This document shows, piece after piece, positions 11,669 to 22,274 of a stretch of 64,000 nt of DNA. This DNA comes from Tenodera sinensis (lineage: Eukaryota; Arthropoda; Insecta; Mantodea; Mantidae): NCBI GenBank assembly GCA_030765045.1, contig CM060965.1, forward strand, positions 20,846,085-20,910,084, written 5' to 3'. The first letter of the stretch is position 1; the number at the start of each line of letters is the position of its first letter. The position numbers and the translations under genes were made by a program. The notes beneath the pieces are model-generated. The model was not told where the DNA came from and searched no databases. It saw only the letters and a list, made by a program, of their open reading frames with translations.

Positions 11669-11781
11669 CCGGTATGTTATTGCAGAACTGACTTGGATCT
11701 CTGTGAACCGAAGTGTGTGGAATTACATACTCTTCCCGTCGCTGAAACCCCCTCAGAGCCGAGCCCAATACGACAGGTAAG
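11669..11781 (-). other. Possible exon-like open segment, weakly P450-like
   Basis: On the minus strand a 113-base segment is preceded by a pyrimidine-rich AG (tttgctcag) and followed by a donor-like GGTAAGC. It is open in a frame reading LPVVLGSALRGF, then EEYVIPHTSVHRDPSQF. The spacing of PVVLG and HRDP-like motifs recalls the region after the K-helix in cytochrome P450s, but the core between them does not fit. It could be a decayed exon or a coincidence, and no partner exon was found. Confidence 0.25.
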
Positions 11782-12127
11782 CTGAGCAAAGAAATAGACG
11801 ATGATTTTAGAACAGCCTGTAATAAAATACACATAAAGAATAGCAATAAACTGGAATTTTAAGAATGCGAAGAAGGGAGAACTTCGCGATCCCACAGAGA
11901 AATAAAAACATTATGCGCCCGCTATAAAACTACTGACACAGGGGAGAAGTTTCGTATACGAGGGGTATAAAATGGTTTATCCTTTAACAAAAACTATTTA
12001 TCACGGTGTTAAAGTCCTTATCTGTAATGAAGTTATATATTTAGGTGAAAGGCCCGTGTTTGTGTAAATTGCTTCATTTTTGTAGCCCCCTTTAACTTGA
12101 GTGGCCACATCGGGGGTTTCACTTCAG

Positions 12128-12385
12128 AAACAACTGAAGCAGTTTTTTGTGTAAGCCCTCTGAAATCATTATAACTGGCAAAACAGAGGCAAGCGAGGCT
12201 GACTTCACTTGCTTTATAAACAAGATGGACAGAATGGGCATTGATTCATAGTGCAGCAATTTATAGCATAATACATATACTGTGAAGTAAAATAGATTAA
12301 CATTAAAATATAATCCTTCAATAAAACGGTTTTAAGTGTGATAATTTGGATTGAAGTGTTTATTATTAGCTTGAAGAGTGATAAT
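12128..12385 (+). repeat. Family E dispersed repeat, copy 2
   Basis: It shares ordered blocks with 2284-2480: 'gtaagccctctgaaatcatta', 'aggctga', and 'ttgaagagtgataat' near the end. The copies are diverged and differ by indels. Class unknown. Confidence 0.55.
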
Positions 12386-12712
12386 ACAGACCTTGCATGG
12401 TCGCTTGTTATGTTTGGTCATTGCTCAGGATTTTGCTTATCGTTTACGATGTATTGCGCTGAAAATTATACATCGATCTGTACCGCGCCTAACATTTATG
12501 AATAAGAGTCGTCAAGTTCTCCAGCTGAAGCTAAGCCGTGGTAACATAAGCACCCTTTATATCGAATAATATGTAAAATCCATTTGCATAAGTTGCTCCA
12601 ACGTTTAGACCAGATCTAGTGCTTGTTCAAGAAATGTTTTAAATTTGAAAGACAGCAAGTAATAATACGGGAAATGACAAATCCTCTTACACAACTGAGT
12701 CGTTGACTGCAA
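12386..12712. other. Unannotated DNA
   Basis: No known element seen. A 63-codon open frame at 12378-12569 has no recognised motif. Confidence 0.4.
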
Positions 12713-12767
12713 GTATTGTATTCCACTCAAAAATTCTATATGGAGATTTCACCGGAAATATATGTAT

Positions 12768-13225
12768 TGTGACTTTGTGTGGGTGTTAAGTAAAGAAGAC
12801 AGATGTAGTCCGGATAAAGAAACACTTTTATTTCCGTAAACAGTAACTTTTTACACTCGTTGCAACAGCAAGAAAGTCTTTACCGATTCACCAACAGCAC
12901 GGCTCCGAATTCGTAACACAAAGAACTGTCCCTTCTCCGTCGGCACGACTCCTCAGCGCTTCGCATATGTCTCTTCTTTCCGTCGGCACGACTACTCAAC
13001 CTTCACATACGTCTGTCGTCTCCTGTCTGTCGCACTTTACCGCTATTTATATCTCCCAGGCACTATTCTGGAAAGTTCAGTTATTGCGGTGAAATACAAA
13101 GCAGAAGATTCCCGAAGTCTCTATCCTTTTCTCTCTTTCGGCAAGCGCCCCAACAATGCGACCATTCTCTGTCTCTTTCCTTCGGCTCCTTTGCGGTAGT
13201 GCCGACAATAATGCGATGGGTGACA
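12768..13225 (-). mobile_element. Solo LTR of an LTR retrotransposon
   Basis: The 458-bp unit begins TGTGAC and ends GTGACA on the plus strand (TGT...ACA) and is flanked by GTAT at 12764-12767 and 13226-13229. On the minus strand it has, in retroviral LTR order, a TATAAATAG box (13043-13051) and an AATAAA signal (12828-12833). Two imperfect tandem units of about 40 bp sharing 'ccgtcggcacgact' lie at 12935-13018. The family A sequence is continuous across the insertion, supporting a true insertion. No gag or pol is present. A 4-bp duplication fits Ty3/gypsy-type elements but does not prove it. Confidence 0.8.
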
Positions 13226-13261
13226 GTATTAAGACCCCTGAATAATAATATTAATAAATAA

Positions 13262-13266
13262 TGATG

Positions 13267-13324
<58 letters not shown>

Positions 13325-13340
13325 GAATAAGAATAATAAT
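13262..13340 (+). repeat. (TAA)n microsatellite
   Basis: A tract of about 79 bp of TAA/AAT units with minor GAATAA variants at the right edge, within a family A fragment. The tyrosine- and isoleucine-rich minus-strand frames are artefacts. Confidence 0.95.
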
Positions 13341-13400
13341 AAAACAATTCTGGAAAACCATCCTTGTGTGTATGTGTGAGAGATAAACAGACACAGACTT

Positions 13401-14283
13401 TTTTATTTCTCTACTAGTAAGTAGAGGAAGTGTTGTATTCCACCCAAAAATTCTATGTCGAGATTTCATCGCAAATATATGTTTTGAGGCTCCCCCAATC
13501 TAAAAAAAACTGAGTTTTAGAAAAACATCCGTGTGTGTATCTACGTATGTGTGTCGGCCTGTGGACAGCTAACTCAAAAAAGAAGTCATATGCAAGCCAA
13601 AGTTGGTATTTAAGTATAATGCCTTTCAAGGATGCGACACATAGATTTCGAAAAAACATTGCTCCACCCTAAACTACCTTATACATGGATAATTTGTCGA
13701 ACAGTTTTGATTTGATTCTAACGGTTTTGGTTAAAATGACTTGCATATATGTTTAAGATATTTTTATGACAAATGAAATGAATATTTTGAATTTTCAGGC
13801 TATAGCAATGTAGTCCTGTTTAATCTGGATGACTTATGAATAACTCCTAAAGCGTAGAAGACAGAGAAAATCTTACTTTGCAAAAAATGTAGATCTCGCT
13901 AAAACACACAATCTATGCCAATATATATAATAAATATAATATATATAATAAATATTTATATATATATATATATATATATTTTTGTAGAGTGAACCATTTC
14001 GAGATATTCCTGTTATTTGTGCTACTTTCGGAAAACAAACTTTTGTGAAATTGTTCATTTTTTATGTTAACCGCGCAAAGAGAAGGAATCTCAAAGCTTT
14101 AAAAGGTTCGACTCTCGCTCAAAGCATACTCCATTCCCGTATTCCCCTTGCACCTACAAGGAAATAATAAGATAATTTCTGTAAATGTTTATTTCAGCTA
14201 ACACGAAGAAGATATAGGAATAAGAGTTTGTAAGAATGGTTAGTACAAGAGTAGAGAAAGTCATGTGAGTGCAACACATCGGA
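13401..14283 (-). repeat. Family A repeat, full length
   Basis: Both ends are present: the terminal hairpin (tttctctactagtaagtagagg) at the left and the 5' signature 'gtgagtgcaacacatcgg' at the right. It is about 880 bp, longer than the usual 835, because of a TA-rich expansion at 13923-13978. Confidence 0.92.
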
Positions 14284-14691
14284 TAGTGTCCCAAAAGGTA
14301 TTTCCGTTGAAATGTGGATATCGAATGCAATACGACGCTACCCACTAAGCAGGTGATAGAGAAGGCAATATTTGTGAATCTTGAGTAGGCTTGTGTAAGA
14401 CACCATCAAGGGAAGGAATGACCCTGAGGCTTAAGGTCAGGCAGGAGATTGAGATTTGAGACAGGATGCACCCAAGATTGCAGCGGAAATTCAATAAAAC
14501 AGGACTCACTCCTTGGGGGTTGTCCATTGAAAACAGTCAATCTACCAGCGCTGAGTTACGGAAACGTCCTTTGGGTTGAATGCTTCTCTGCTTTCCTGGA
14601 TTCCAGTAGTTTGTATGGGCATCCTATACGCAATATATCAACTAGAATATAGCGTTTCTGTAACATTACACAAGTTACCAAACATGGTCCG
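14284..14691. other. Unannotated DNA between family A copies
   Basis: Roughly 400 bp of more GC-balanced sequence with short open frames on both strands. No domain or repeat signature recognised. Confidence 0.4.
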
Positions 14692-14949
14692 TTTTTACTT
14701 TCTCTACTGGTAAGTAGAGCAAGTATTGCATTCCACCCAAAAATTCGATGTCGAGATTTCACTGGAAATATATACAATATATATACATATATACATATAT
14801 ACACAACTTTAAAATGAAAAGTCGGTTAAAAACCAAAGTTGGTATTTAAGTTTAAATGTTTATATCAACTAACACGAAGAAGATATAGGAATAAGAGTTT
14901 GTAAGAATGGTTAGCACAAGAATAGAGAAAGTCATGTGAGTGCAACACC
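14692..14949 (-). repeat. Family A repeat, deletion derivative of both ends only
   Basis: It has the 3' hairpin end, a TA-rich tract (14768-14802), a short 'aaaagtcggttaaaaaccaaa' segment, then the 5' end 'gtgagtgcaacacc'. About 580 bp of interior is missing, so this is a miniature copy with both termini. Confidence 0.85.
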
Positions 14950-16417
14950 TCTGCGTTTTTGTCAAGTAATCGATATTGAAAAATAATTTTTCTTTTATTT
15001 TCTCTAATTTTCCAAGCATGTCTTTAATCTGTGCTACTTTTGAATTCAAGGAATATTTAACATTTGAAATAGCTTGTATGGCTATGGCGGAGTCATAAAA
15101 TAACAGCTTTATTAAAAAATTGAAGTCAAATGTTTATTAAAGAATCTCGCTACATATGTGTGCTTTACCTAACAGCTTTGAACATTCCTTGCTGACCTGA
15201 TGAAAAATAATATAACAGATATATCATTTAAAATATGTGTTGCACTCAAATAACTGTCTACTCACTTTTGAACAAAGCTATTTTTAACAAGTGCCTGTAC
15301 TTCTATCTACTCCATATTACTTGATTACAATAGTAAACAGTATACTTCAGTATATATAGAAAAAGCTTTGAATATATGTACTATATAACTGTTTAAATTA
15401 AAAGCAATTAAAAGATTTTCTGTTTAGCTAGAGCTGGGGTAATTTCTTTGAAAACTTCGTGTCGCATACTTAAATACCACATAATGATTCAGCTTTGCTG
15501 TTCATGGATGCATATGTGAACATTTATGCAAGATTTTTGTAAGGTTAAGTGGATTTGAAAGCGTTGAAACAGATATTTATGTTTAATTTCTTGTTAATTT
15601 GTTATTAGTTCTTCGAAGGGAAAAAGAGAAAAGTGAAATTTCATGTTATTTCATTAATTGTATTATAATTAAAGGTAAATAAGTTATTTTGAAAGTAATA
15701 TATGAAATAAATTGTAAGTTATCGAATTACAAAGAAAGATCTACTAGCGATAGTCAGATTTGTAACAGACGATCGCGAAAAATTACGTTGCCAGAGAGAC
15801 TAAAAGAATTGAACGGCGAGAAGCGTTTAACTAAAAAGCAATTTATCATTATGTAAACAGTTCATCCGAGTGTTATTTAATTAAAAAGTGAATTTAAGTA
15901 ATATTTCCGTGTGTTTTTGATATTACTGGGTGTTATTTCGTAGCTAATATCTCACAGTTGCCACCAATCACTATGGTCCCTAAATAATTGGAGTTTGATT
16001 GTAGCGAATGAATTATACCGAGGCATCCTGGGAACGAGATAAAAAGGTAAATAAATCTGTTGTCACAGAGTTATCGACAACACAAATATTTCCACCAAAA
16101 GATACACATCACACTTAAAAAAACCGCCACAACTGAACTTGCGGCCACAACTACATGCTGATACCCTAACTTGACGCCAATCCTTCATCAAAACCGTCTC
16201 AGTGTATATCAATTTCCTGGTTGGAGTGCTTGCAACACTTAGGTGAGACTAGAGAAAGTGAAAGTTAGCTACTGTCTTCGGAAGTAGGGGATTTAAACGC
16301 TGGATTTGAAGTAGTGGTATGTATCTATGGCAATAGGTGCAATAAATCCATCTGCTTAGATCTCTTTGACAGTCCTATTAACTGAGTTCTCTAATATTCT
16401 GTATTACCGAGTAACCG
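14950..16417. other. AT-rich unannotated DNA with a faint family A trace
   Basis: Mostly featureless AT-rich sequence. A degraded trace of family A is possible at 15235-15500 ('gtgttgcactcaaataact' and 'tttgaaaacttcgtgtcgcat'). No coding signature. Confidence 0.45.
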
Positions 16418-16690
16418 AGTGGATTGGCTCCGCGGTAACGTGGAAGGCTCGCATTCGGGAGGTCGTTGGTTCGCCCTTACTAACCCATTTTTACGGGAGT
16501 TTTCCCGGGTCACCAGGCGGATGTTGGGAAGGATAATTACATCCCCGTCCTTGCAGTTCATTTCGCCCTCCTTTAAATCCAGTCTTACCCTACTCTCCCG
16601 TGGTCTAGCTGCTGTCTGTCTCCTCTCACCTCACCCCTACCTCCCAGGGTCGCACCTTCGGACAACAGATACGAAAGATTTCTAAGGTCG
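16418..16690 (+). repeat. tRNA-derived SINE, family B
   Basis: The head resembles a tRNA: 'ttggctccgcggtaacg' (A-box-like), then 'ggaggtcgttggttcgccc' (B-box). The body has the family phrase 'gggttttcccggg'-like 'gagttttcccgggtcacc'. The order matches copies at 27640 and 61769. Confidence 0.7.
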
Positions 16691-16869
16691 AAATGTCGAA
16701 ACCCTCTTCCGCATGCGTCCGACTCCTATTGCATTACATTAAAACCATTTTGAAGGGTTCTTTTTTACATTGTGTCTATATATTCGAAAAAAACCAAATG
16801 CTCAATAAATATCAATTGTCAATGTCAATTACAAAACTAATAATTGAGTCCCTCCATTGGCCCGAAATC

Positions 16870-17166
16870 ATGAAATATGACACATGTTATACTGATCGTC
16901 TCATCAACAGACACTTCCCAACAATGTGGCCTCCACGATCTCCAGATCTCAATCCGGCCGACTTTTGGTTGTGGGGGTCACCTTAAAGAACGAGTTTTTC
17001 TGCCACATACAACAACCCCACTGCTACGCAAAAGAAGTCATCTTACAATAAATTGCCAAAATTCTAAGACATTATCTGCAAAATGCCGTTCATGGTGTCG
17101 CAAACAATACCATACGTTAAACAAGAGAACGGCGGATATTATTCCAATGTTTATAAACCGCAATGT
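16870..17166 (+). pseudogene. Mariner-like transposase C-terminal relic
   Basis: Translation gives 'WPPRSPDLNPADFWLWG', the conserved block around the last catalytic acidic residue of many insect mariner-like transposases. A frameshift follows near 16981, then 'LKERVF', and later in another frame 'VKQENGGYYSNVY'. There is no first or second catalytic Asp region in frame upstream, and no TIRs were seen. It is a decayed fragment. Confidence 0.75.
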
Positions 17167-17598
17167 TTACACAATACTGATGTTTTTGTATTTTCCTATC
17201 TCAAAGATTGTAATATATATATATATAGAGGTTTAATTTCTGAACTTCCTTTTGAAAGACCCCATACATCAGAAGTCCTCTAGTGTCCTTTACTTTATCT
17301 GATATCAACTTCATCTTGGAGTGCATATATATGCCCTTCAGGAATGTCTTTCCACATTGTTATGGAAGGGGCAGATTCCGAGAGGGACCTCCATATCTTT
17401 GAAAACATTCCACGTATGCCGTTATGATACAAGTAAATGGCTGTTAAAATGTTCCATAAAAAGATATCGGTCAGGGCTCAATATTTCGCAATAATATTAA
17501 AAGTTACGAGGCAGCCTGTACTAGAGGTTTGCTGAATCGACAAAGTTTCCCCTAGACATAAAAAACTGAGAGGAGGAACCAAAAAAATTCCTTTTCGG

Positions 17599-17600
<2 letters not shown>

Positions 17601-17647
<47 letters not shown>
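17601..17647 (+). repeat. (TC)n microsatellite
   Basis: Perfect TC dinucleotide tract of about 47 bp. The RE-rich minus-strand frame over it is an artefact. Confidence 0.97.
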
Positions 17648-17650
<3 letters not shown>

Positions 17651-17915
17651 CCTTCTCATTCCAATGCTTCCGTAAAGGTTGCTATAGCATTTCTGTTCGT
17701 TCCTTTTTTTATTCTTCCTATGTCCGCTTTCAAACGTTTTCTTCGATAGCAAGCATGGAGTGTGTGTCTGTATGTACAAGAACACTCGTTGGTCAATTTA
17801 ATCCCAAAATCTCGATCGGTTGCTCTCTATCCACCATCCTTTTTCTGCTCTTTTCCTTCCCTCTTCCGGTATTCGCTTCTACATCTTCTTTGCGAAGGGC
17901 CAAGCGTTTATGTAC

Positions 17916-17918
<3 letters not shown>

Positions 17919-17999
<81 letters not shown>
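17919..17999 (+). repeat. (GT)n microsatellite
   Basis: Perfect GT dinucleotide tract of about 80 bp. Unlike several other GT/CA tracts in this window, its flanks do not match family A. Confidence 0.97.
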
Positions 18000-18536
18000 C
18001 CAGCAATGAGGATTTGATCGGTTCAAAAGCAACAAGAAGAAATAAGGCTCTCCTTCCTTAAATAGCAAAGTGTGGACACTGGGTTAGTATATACTACACA
18101 GGCCACTTGGCTTCCTTTTCATCTCCTTCACTTCCTCAGGATCTGTATAACATTACATCCTTCAGCAAACAAATTCATGCCTCGGACGTTTTACCTCGGA
18201 AAAGAAATAGATATGCTTCATCTCTTTACCTTGACTGAGGCTTTTCAAACCACAAACATGCGTTAAAAATTCTATGTGTTCATACTCATGACTTTCTTTA
18301 CTCATTTTTCTTTAAAAAAAAAGAGAGAGAGATTTACTTTCAATATACTGTACGTTTACTACAAAACTTGGCCGGCAGGCGCACAGTCCATTTCTCGGCC
18401 ACATACGCATAGACGTCAAATCAAATCACGTTAACACTTACAAGAATAAACATAAAACATTACTATCATAGGAGATGTTGGAAATCTGCATCACTATATC
18501 TACGCTATCTTCTGAAGAAAGTTTCATTCACTCGCA

Positions 18537-18746
18537 TTAGTTCCTCTCCTGATATGTTTTAATTTTGTCTTGTGCAAAGCGCCAAAGAGATTTTCGACGT
18601 GACCGTTCTAACCTTTCTCCGATTTCATCTAGTTTTGGTTCCATAACTACACGTCGTTTTACCTTTCTTTTCCTATCATGAATTGATGCCGCTTCCCTAA
18701 AGTTGTTTACAAACAAATGAAAGGTGTTACTACTCAGGACACGCAC
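18537..18746 (-). pseudogene. Mariner-like transposase N-terminal HTH relic
   Basis: The minus-strand frame reads 'NTFHLFVNNFREAASIHDR', then 'KLDEIGERLERSRRKSLWR'. This matches the paired-like helix-turn-helix region of insect mariner-type transposases (the -LV-KFRETGS-HDR and RSPRKS-RRLA pattern). The frame ends soon after, and no catalytic domain follows on this strand. Confidence 0.65.
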
Positions 18747-18917
18747 GTTCAGATTGCCTTACAATTCCCCTGCAAGATGTAAGCACAAACATATCATACA
18801 TAAAAGCGCTTTGTTGTACTTACAATCGGTTCATTCTGAAATCACTTCAAGCAAAACTAAGCATTTCTAAACACTCCGCGAGAGCTAACGACTGCGACTT
18901 GCTGCTTGGAATTTTCT

Positions 18918-19865
18918 TTTTTTTTTTTTTCAAGTGGAGGAAAAATCCATTTATAGAGCCCCATGTGCTGGGATGGCACAGAGGGGGACTGTAGGCTTCA
19001 CCCGAAGTTACTATCCACTAAAAAACCTCCACCGGACAGAAATTAGGGAGGAAAGGATTGGCAGTACCGCTAATGCACCTGCGGATTAAGGGAGCGGGTT
19101 TATTGGCTGGCCACAAGGGCCAAAGCCAGGAGAGAAGTTGCCAGGACGTAAACATGGCCGAGGCCCTGATTACGCCCTTGGGTAGTCAGATGTGATAATT
19201 TAGGAAGTATTAAGGTGAAGAAAATTGAGGGAATTTGTTGTGATGTTTGTACCGCCGACGTCCATGTTGCGTCGGAGGTGCTGCATTGGCCCCATTAGGC
19301 GCGGCGTCTATTGAATATCGCTCCTCCAGCATCGTCTGAAGAGCTGCCACCTCTTCCTTGACGAACCTTCGGAGCGATAGGAGTAGTTCGTTGATCTTTG
19401 ACTCCAGGGTCCTCTGGTTAGCACCAACCTCGAGCTTGGTAGGCATCAGAGCCTCCGTGCGCGAGTTGTAGTATTCCATGGTGTCCCTGAAGTCGCTGAA
19501 GTTCTGTTCGGCGTTGTCGAGTTTTGTGTGTAGATTGGCGATCTCTGCTTGGAGGTCTTCTAGCTTCTGGAGGATCACCGTAACAGAGGTTGTGGAGAAC
19601 TCCGGCGTGGCGTCGGCTTTCTTGCTCTGGTCACCACTGTCTGGCGGCAGGCTGGCCCGGCGCTGACCGGTGGTGACCGCGGCTTTCGGCTGCGACGGTG
19701 TTGGTTGCTTCCTAGACGGGCAGCAAGCTTGCCCGGTGTAATGATCCTGCCCCCAGCAGGAAGCGCAGAAGCGGCGGCGTCGTGTGAGGTCGTGCTGGGT
19801 GCAGGAAGCCGTTGTGTTGGGGGCCAAATCTGTAAGCATCCGAAAATTCAAAGCTATAACCACAA
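18918..19865 (-). mobile_element. ORF1-only retroposon with poly(A) tail
   Basis: On the minus strand a single ORF (19839-19210) is followed by about 280 bp of non-coding sequence and an A-tract (T run 18918-18931). There is no endonuclease or reverse transcriptase. The 5' side is bounded by a SINE starting at about 19866 on the other strand. Structure suggests a LINE-derived ORF1 unit moved in trans, or a LINE deletion product. No target-site duplication was identified. Confidence 0.55.
19210..19839 (-). CDS. LINE ORF1-like protein (zinc-knuckle plus coiled coil)
   Basis: About 209 residues from the first ATG at 19839; the frame extends a few codons upstream without an ATG. Near the N-terminus is a Cys/His cluster, FCASCWGQDHYTGQAC (CX2CX4HX5C), close to the CCHC knuckle spacing. 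A Ser/Thr/Pro/Gln-rich stretch follows. Then comes a long heptad-like segment rich in Leu, Glu, Lys and Asn ('KLEDLQAEIANLHTKLDN', continuing through 'LEVGANQRTLESKINELL') consistent with a coiled coil. The tail is basic. This layout fits an RNA-binding, self-associating ORF1p of a non-LTR retrotransposon. It is GC-richer than its surroundings and uninterrupted, so it may be fairly young. The exact LINE clade is not identifiable. Confidence 0.55.
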   Translation of the reverse strand: MLTDLAPNTTASCTQHDLTRRRRFCASCWGQDHYTGQACCPSRKQPTPSQPKAAVTTGQRRASLPPDSGDQSKKADATPEFSTTSVTVILQKLEDLQAEIANLHTKLDNAEQNFSDFRDTMEYYNSRTEALMPTKLEVGANQRTLESKINELLLSLRRFVKEEVAALQTMLEERYSIDAAPNGANAAPPTQHGRRRYKHHNKFPQFSSP

Positions 19866-20145
19866 CTAGCGAGTAAGATGGCTCCGCGATTAGGTCCTGG
19901 CTTCAAGTCCTGTGGACCGCCCAATGTGATTGGGGGTTTCCCTTTAGTCGACAAGGTAAATGCCATATTGTATATTTAATACCACGACCCAAAGTTCCAC
20001 TTTAAGTCTAAAACAATAGCGAAATGAAAAATAGATGTTCATAGTGAATGTCGTGCCATGTATCCACAGATAATTTAAGTAGATAGACTGGATGGTACCC
20101 TAATGCCATCTGCACACTACAGAGGCGGAGGTCCAAAATCAACGG
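19866..20145 (+). repeat. tRNA-derived SINE, family C (copy 1)
   Basis: The head has 'aagatggctccgcgattagg' and B-box-like 'ggcttcaagtcc'. The body reads 'cgacaaggtaaatgcc' and 'ataccacgaccca', ending with 'accctaatgccatctgc'. It matches the reverse complements of 26790-27112 and 41530-41945 in order, and it shares with the latter a middle segment missing from the former. Confidence 0.75.
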
Positions 20146-20214
20146 AAAAGAAATAGAGGGCGGTAAGCAGAGTATATCAGAAATTGTTAACGTGAAAAGT
20201 ATTTTTATTTTAAC

Positions 20215-20500
20215 AAATTGTGTGTTTTAACTGGATCCATATTTGTTATTTATCTATTTTGTCTATTACTTACAGTTCATTAGTTATACAAGTCATTTAG
20301 AATGAAGAGAACTTCATAGGCAAATCACTGAAAATTCAAGATATAAATTTTATTTAGCATGCAAATATCTTAAACATATGGTATTCTGATTAAAACTGCT
20401 GGTGTCAGAAAACACCAAAGTAGAGTGCGTTTTCCATATAAAGCTAGTTAGGGGTGGTGAAATTTTCTTGAAAATCTTCGTGTTACATAATCCCTCAAAT
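20215..20500 (+). repeat. Diverged family A fragment
   Basis: Ordered traces of family A: 'attttgtctattacttacag', 'gaaaattcaagatata', 'aaatatcttaaacatatgg', 'ttcttgaaaatcttcgtg'. Ends are not preserved. Older than the neighbouring copies judging by mismatch density. Confidence 0.65.
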
Positions 20501-21170
20501 AAAAATGAACTGGGGACATCAGATGAATGAGTTGGCCACGAAACAGGGTCTTATCCATATATCCACCTACCAGAAAACATCTGACGCAGATGTTCACGAA
20601 CAGTATGTGCAAGATGAGACGGGGCTCCAACATGTTGGAACACTGTCGAGAATGAAGATCACTGGCAAGACTTCTCGCAACAGATCAACCTGTGATGTTA
20701 TGCCTGCATAAAGCTGGAGGATATTGTCTTGAACATCTGTGGCACCTTATAGACCTTTCCCTGAAAGCTGGATAGGAAGAGGAGGTCCTGTTTCATTGCC
20801 AGCTCGTTTACTTGATTTGATTTCTTCTTGCAGGGTTATGTCTTGTATGCGATAAACTTGATGTCAAATCGATACATTTCTTTGCTGAAACTTTGCATCA
20901 TTAGCTCGCAAACATCCTCAATGAGGATATTGCAACATTGCAGTAATTTCTACAAACATGTATCTTAATTAATATAATCTAGATAGGAATAGAATACATT
21001 TTTATTACCCCAAAGCGCAACAAGCCTTTTCGGGCCAAGGCCCACCTCACAGCCGCTGCGTCCCTCACCTCTGCTCACAATAAAATACATAGTTTGTAAA
21101 AAGTTTATAGAACAGAGGTATGTCGTGTTTTTATTACAACTACCGGGCCCAAAGATGATGGTAACACATG
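20501..21170. other. Unannotated DNA
   Basis: No recognised domain in the short open frames here (for example 20505-20711 plus). Confidence 0.4.
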
Positions 21171-21174
21171 ACAC

Positions 21175-21300
21175 TCGCATTCAGAGGTCTCTGGTTCGAT
21201 TACCATCAGGCCAGGCAATCCTGTATTTTTCACGGCTTCTCAAAGTCGGTAGTTGAATGCTGGGATGGTTTCTCTTCTATCACAAACCTCCAATCCATTT
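21175..21300 (+). repeat. SINE-like fragment with B-box
   Basis: 'ggtctctggttcgattacc' provides a B-box-like motif, followed by SINE-body-like 'gtatttttcacggcttctca'. It runs directly into a family A 3' end. No tRNA fold is evident. Confidence 0.45.
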
Positions 21301-21303
21301 CTA

Positions 21304-21428
21304 CTTTCTCTACTACGTAAAGTAGAGGAAGTATTGTATTCCACCCAAAAATCCCATATCGAGATTTCACCGGAAATATATGTTTTGAGGCCCCCTGAGT
21401 CCAAAAAAAGCATTTTCAGATAAATGTT
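21304..21428 (-). repeat. Family A 3'-end fragment
   Basis: Terminal hairpin (ACTTTCTCTACTACGTAAAG...AGG), 'gtattgtattccaccc' and 'caccggaaatatatgttttg' are present. The copy stops after 'gcattttcagataaatg', leaving only the terminal 125 bp. Confidence 0.85.
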
Positions 21429-21915
21429 TCTGGGATCTAGGAGCTTCCAGAGGTTTAGGAGCTTGTGGTCAGGGTGACTGACTCGGGCGCCTTAAATCTG
21501 AAATCGTTAGGGATCGCTCCGTGCTTGCGCACACCATCGCCCGGATCTGCTCCGCTTCAGGACTCATACTTCCCTCCCAGAAGTCACATTAGAAGCCCAA
21601 AGGGATACTCTGGCCTACGTGCAATGGTCTGCCCCATTGCGGGAGTCCCTTTGTGATATACATTTCTACCCCTATACCTAGCGTGGTATCATACCGTAGA
21701 TTGTTTATTACAGCTCCTACCAACATTTAAGGACACCTACATATTTCACCGAAATACACTCTGTCCCTAAACTGTTTTGTCCAGCGGCCTCTAGTTTGTG
21801 AAAGAGTAATATAATTAAAGGGTAAGTTTTAAAAAAATAATTATACAGATTTCATTTTAAGGAGTTATGTTTTTTTTCTGTTTTATAAAAACCGAAAAGA
21901 CCTTAATTTTGGAGA

Positions 21916-22274
21916 TAAAAATATCTTAAACATATCACATTTTAATCAAAATCGTTAGAGCCATTTTCAAGAAAATAAAAATTTTCGAAAAATCTTCCAT
22001 GTAAAAGGTAGTTTAGGGTAGGGCTATTTTCTTCAAAATCTTAGTGTCGCATCCTTGAAAGACATTAAACTTAAATACCAACTTTGGTTTTTAACGGACT
22101 TTTCATTTTTGAGTTATGCTGTCCACAGACTGACAGACACACACGGACCTTTTCTAAAAATGCTTCTTTTTAGATTCAGGGGGCCTCAAAACATATATTT
22201 CCGGTGAAATCTCGACATCGAAATTTTGGGTGGAATACAATACTTCCTCTACTTACCAGTAGAGAAAGTAATAT
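21916..22274 (+). repeat. Family A repeat, 5'-truncated copy
   Basis: It starts at 'aaaaatatcttaaacatatc' and runs to the complete terminal hairpin 'cttaccagtagagaaagta'. The CA tract is short (about 8 bp) here, so the hairpin end and the pre-expansion microsatellite site are both visible. Confidence 0.9.

Larger units (their letters stand above)
12713..13398 (-). repeat. Family A fragment split by a solo LTR
   Basis: The fragment starts at 'agtattgtattccactc' without its terminal hairpin and proceeds to 'ggaaatatatgtat'. There the solo LTR interrupts it. It resumes at 13226 with 'gtattaagacccctgaat', corresponding to the family segment after 'atatatgttttgag'. A TAA tract then occupies the site where other copies have A-rich sequence. 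It ends at the start of the next copy (13401). Confidence 0.75.

Noticed and set aside
17755..18068. Cys/Val-rich and Thr/His-rich ORFs
   Set aside because: Direct products of the (GT)n tract; no non-repetitive motif. The same applies to 10414-10632, 29444-29659 and 52000-52328.
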